Assembly (NCBI GenBank): GCA_002368795.1
Contig: DFFG01000061.1
Span: 1-30,640 of the forward strand
From: Eubacterium sp. UBA3782
GTDB lineage: Bacteria > Bacillota > Clostridia > Lachnospirales > Lachnospiraceae
DNA: 30,640 bases
Direction: 5' to 3'
The notes beneath the pieces were generated by a model. The model saw nothing but the letters and a program-made list of their open reading frames with translations, was not told the DNA's origin and made no database searches. Both the position numbers and the translations under genes were made by a program. Shown one piece after another: positions 30,265 through 30,640 of this stretch. How positions within the stretch are numbered: the stretch's first letter is position 1; every line of letters starts with the position of its first letter.

Positions 30265-30404
30265 GTTTTTCCGGCGGAAGAGAGTATCAAAATTTTGTGC
30301 TTTTTCCTGTAATTTTGCTCGCTTTTTTGCCATTGGAAAGAAACTCCCATTGCTTGAAAGCGCCACCTGTCGCCGGCAGCAGCCCGAGGCTGCCAGATCT
30401 TTGG

Positions 30405-30640
30405 AAAAACATACGAAATCGCTCAATAAGGCAGCATGCGTATGCTTTTGTGTGACCATCCTGACCATTGATGGGATCAAGAAGCATACGCAATTGTCCA
30501 ATTAGGCAGGATGCGTATGCTTTTGTGTGACCATTCTGACCATTGATGGGATCAAGAAGCATACGCAATTGTCCAATTAGGCAGCATGCGTATGCTTTTT
30601 GTGTCCGACCAGCCTCTCGATGGGCTCAAGAAACATACGC
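30405..30640. repeat. tandem 75-bp hairpin repeats running off the window edge
   Basis: Three consecutive units of 75 bases (about 30405, 30479, 30554) and the start of a fourth (30628). Each unit can form a stem of about 10 bp (AAGCATACGC with GCGTATGCTT, e.g. 30482-30491 and 30513-30522) around a loop holding the self-complementary AATTGTCCAATT, then TTTT. Units two and three are nearly identical; the first and last are diverged. The unit length is 25 codons, so one minus-strand frame repeats RMLLDPINGQ.GHTKAYA. The remaining stretch 30104-30404 holds only the 15-bp repeats and no gene. Confidence 0.85.

Noticed and set aside
30405..30640. CRISPR array
   Set aside because: The units are directly abutting 75-bp tandem repeats with no unique spacers, and no cas genes are present.

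Overview
The window looks like a chromosomal segment of an anaerobic, gut-type Bacillota, most likely a Lachnospiraceae-like clostridium. This is inferred from strong AGGAGG-type ribosome sites, moderately high GC, a TipA-like MerR regulator, an oxygen-labile Fe-S inventory (dicluster ferredoxin, Fe-S aldo/keto reductase), LuxS, AGCS and GPH-type transporters and glycan-degrading enzymes. I found no rRNA, tRNA, transposase, integrase or CRISPR array. Roughly 24 genes are well supported. Most of the long antisense ORFs are shadows.

Layout. 1-4.4 kb: the end of a membrane protein gene, a SAM methyltransferase, an AGCS sodium/amino-acid symporter (minus) followed by a possible 37-aa small gene, a TipAL-type MerR regulator with a textbook 19-bp-spacer promoter, and luxS. 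4.4-10.4 kb: a BAAT-like hydrolase, a dicluster ferredoxin-type protein divergent from a Crp/Fnr regulator with a perfect palindrome between them, a MATE exporter, a ZIP metal transporter and a DUF523 protein. 10.4-13.4 kb (minus): an Fe-S aldo/keto reductase, a cyclophilin-like lipoprotein and a short HATPase-like fragment. A possible small transcription unit (plus) with a very long terminator hairpin follows.

13.4-19.3 kb: a compact minus-strand operon of FGGY kinase, L-fucose-isomerase-family isomerase and a split transketolase pair, divergent from a LacI regulator with AT-rich operator-like half-sites between them. Isomerase, kinase and split transketolase are the three activities needed for D-apiose breakdown through apulose 4-phosphate. 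Sulfoquinovose or D-arabinose use are alternatives. 19.3-22.6 kb: a cluster of a 95-aa unknown protein, a MutT-type Nudix hydrolase, a macro-domain protein with an uncommon helical C-terminal module, and a vWA protein with a GC-rich repeated leader. This is the best candidate here for an undescribed ADP-ribose or stress module. 22.8-30.1 kb: a decayed GPH sugar transporter, a GH2 glycosidase and, convergently, a sialate-O-acetylesterase-like gene followed by a large GH106-like glycosidase. This looks like a plant or host glycan locus that has lost its transporter.

A family of long palindromic intergenic elements recurs five times. All carry GGCTGCCGCA-like termini. Three full-size copies (171-190 bp) sit at convergent gene ends and share a conserved interior, so they are more than simple terminators. 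The right edge holds a different structure: tandem 75-bp units, each able to fold into a hairpin followed by T residues.
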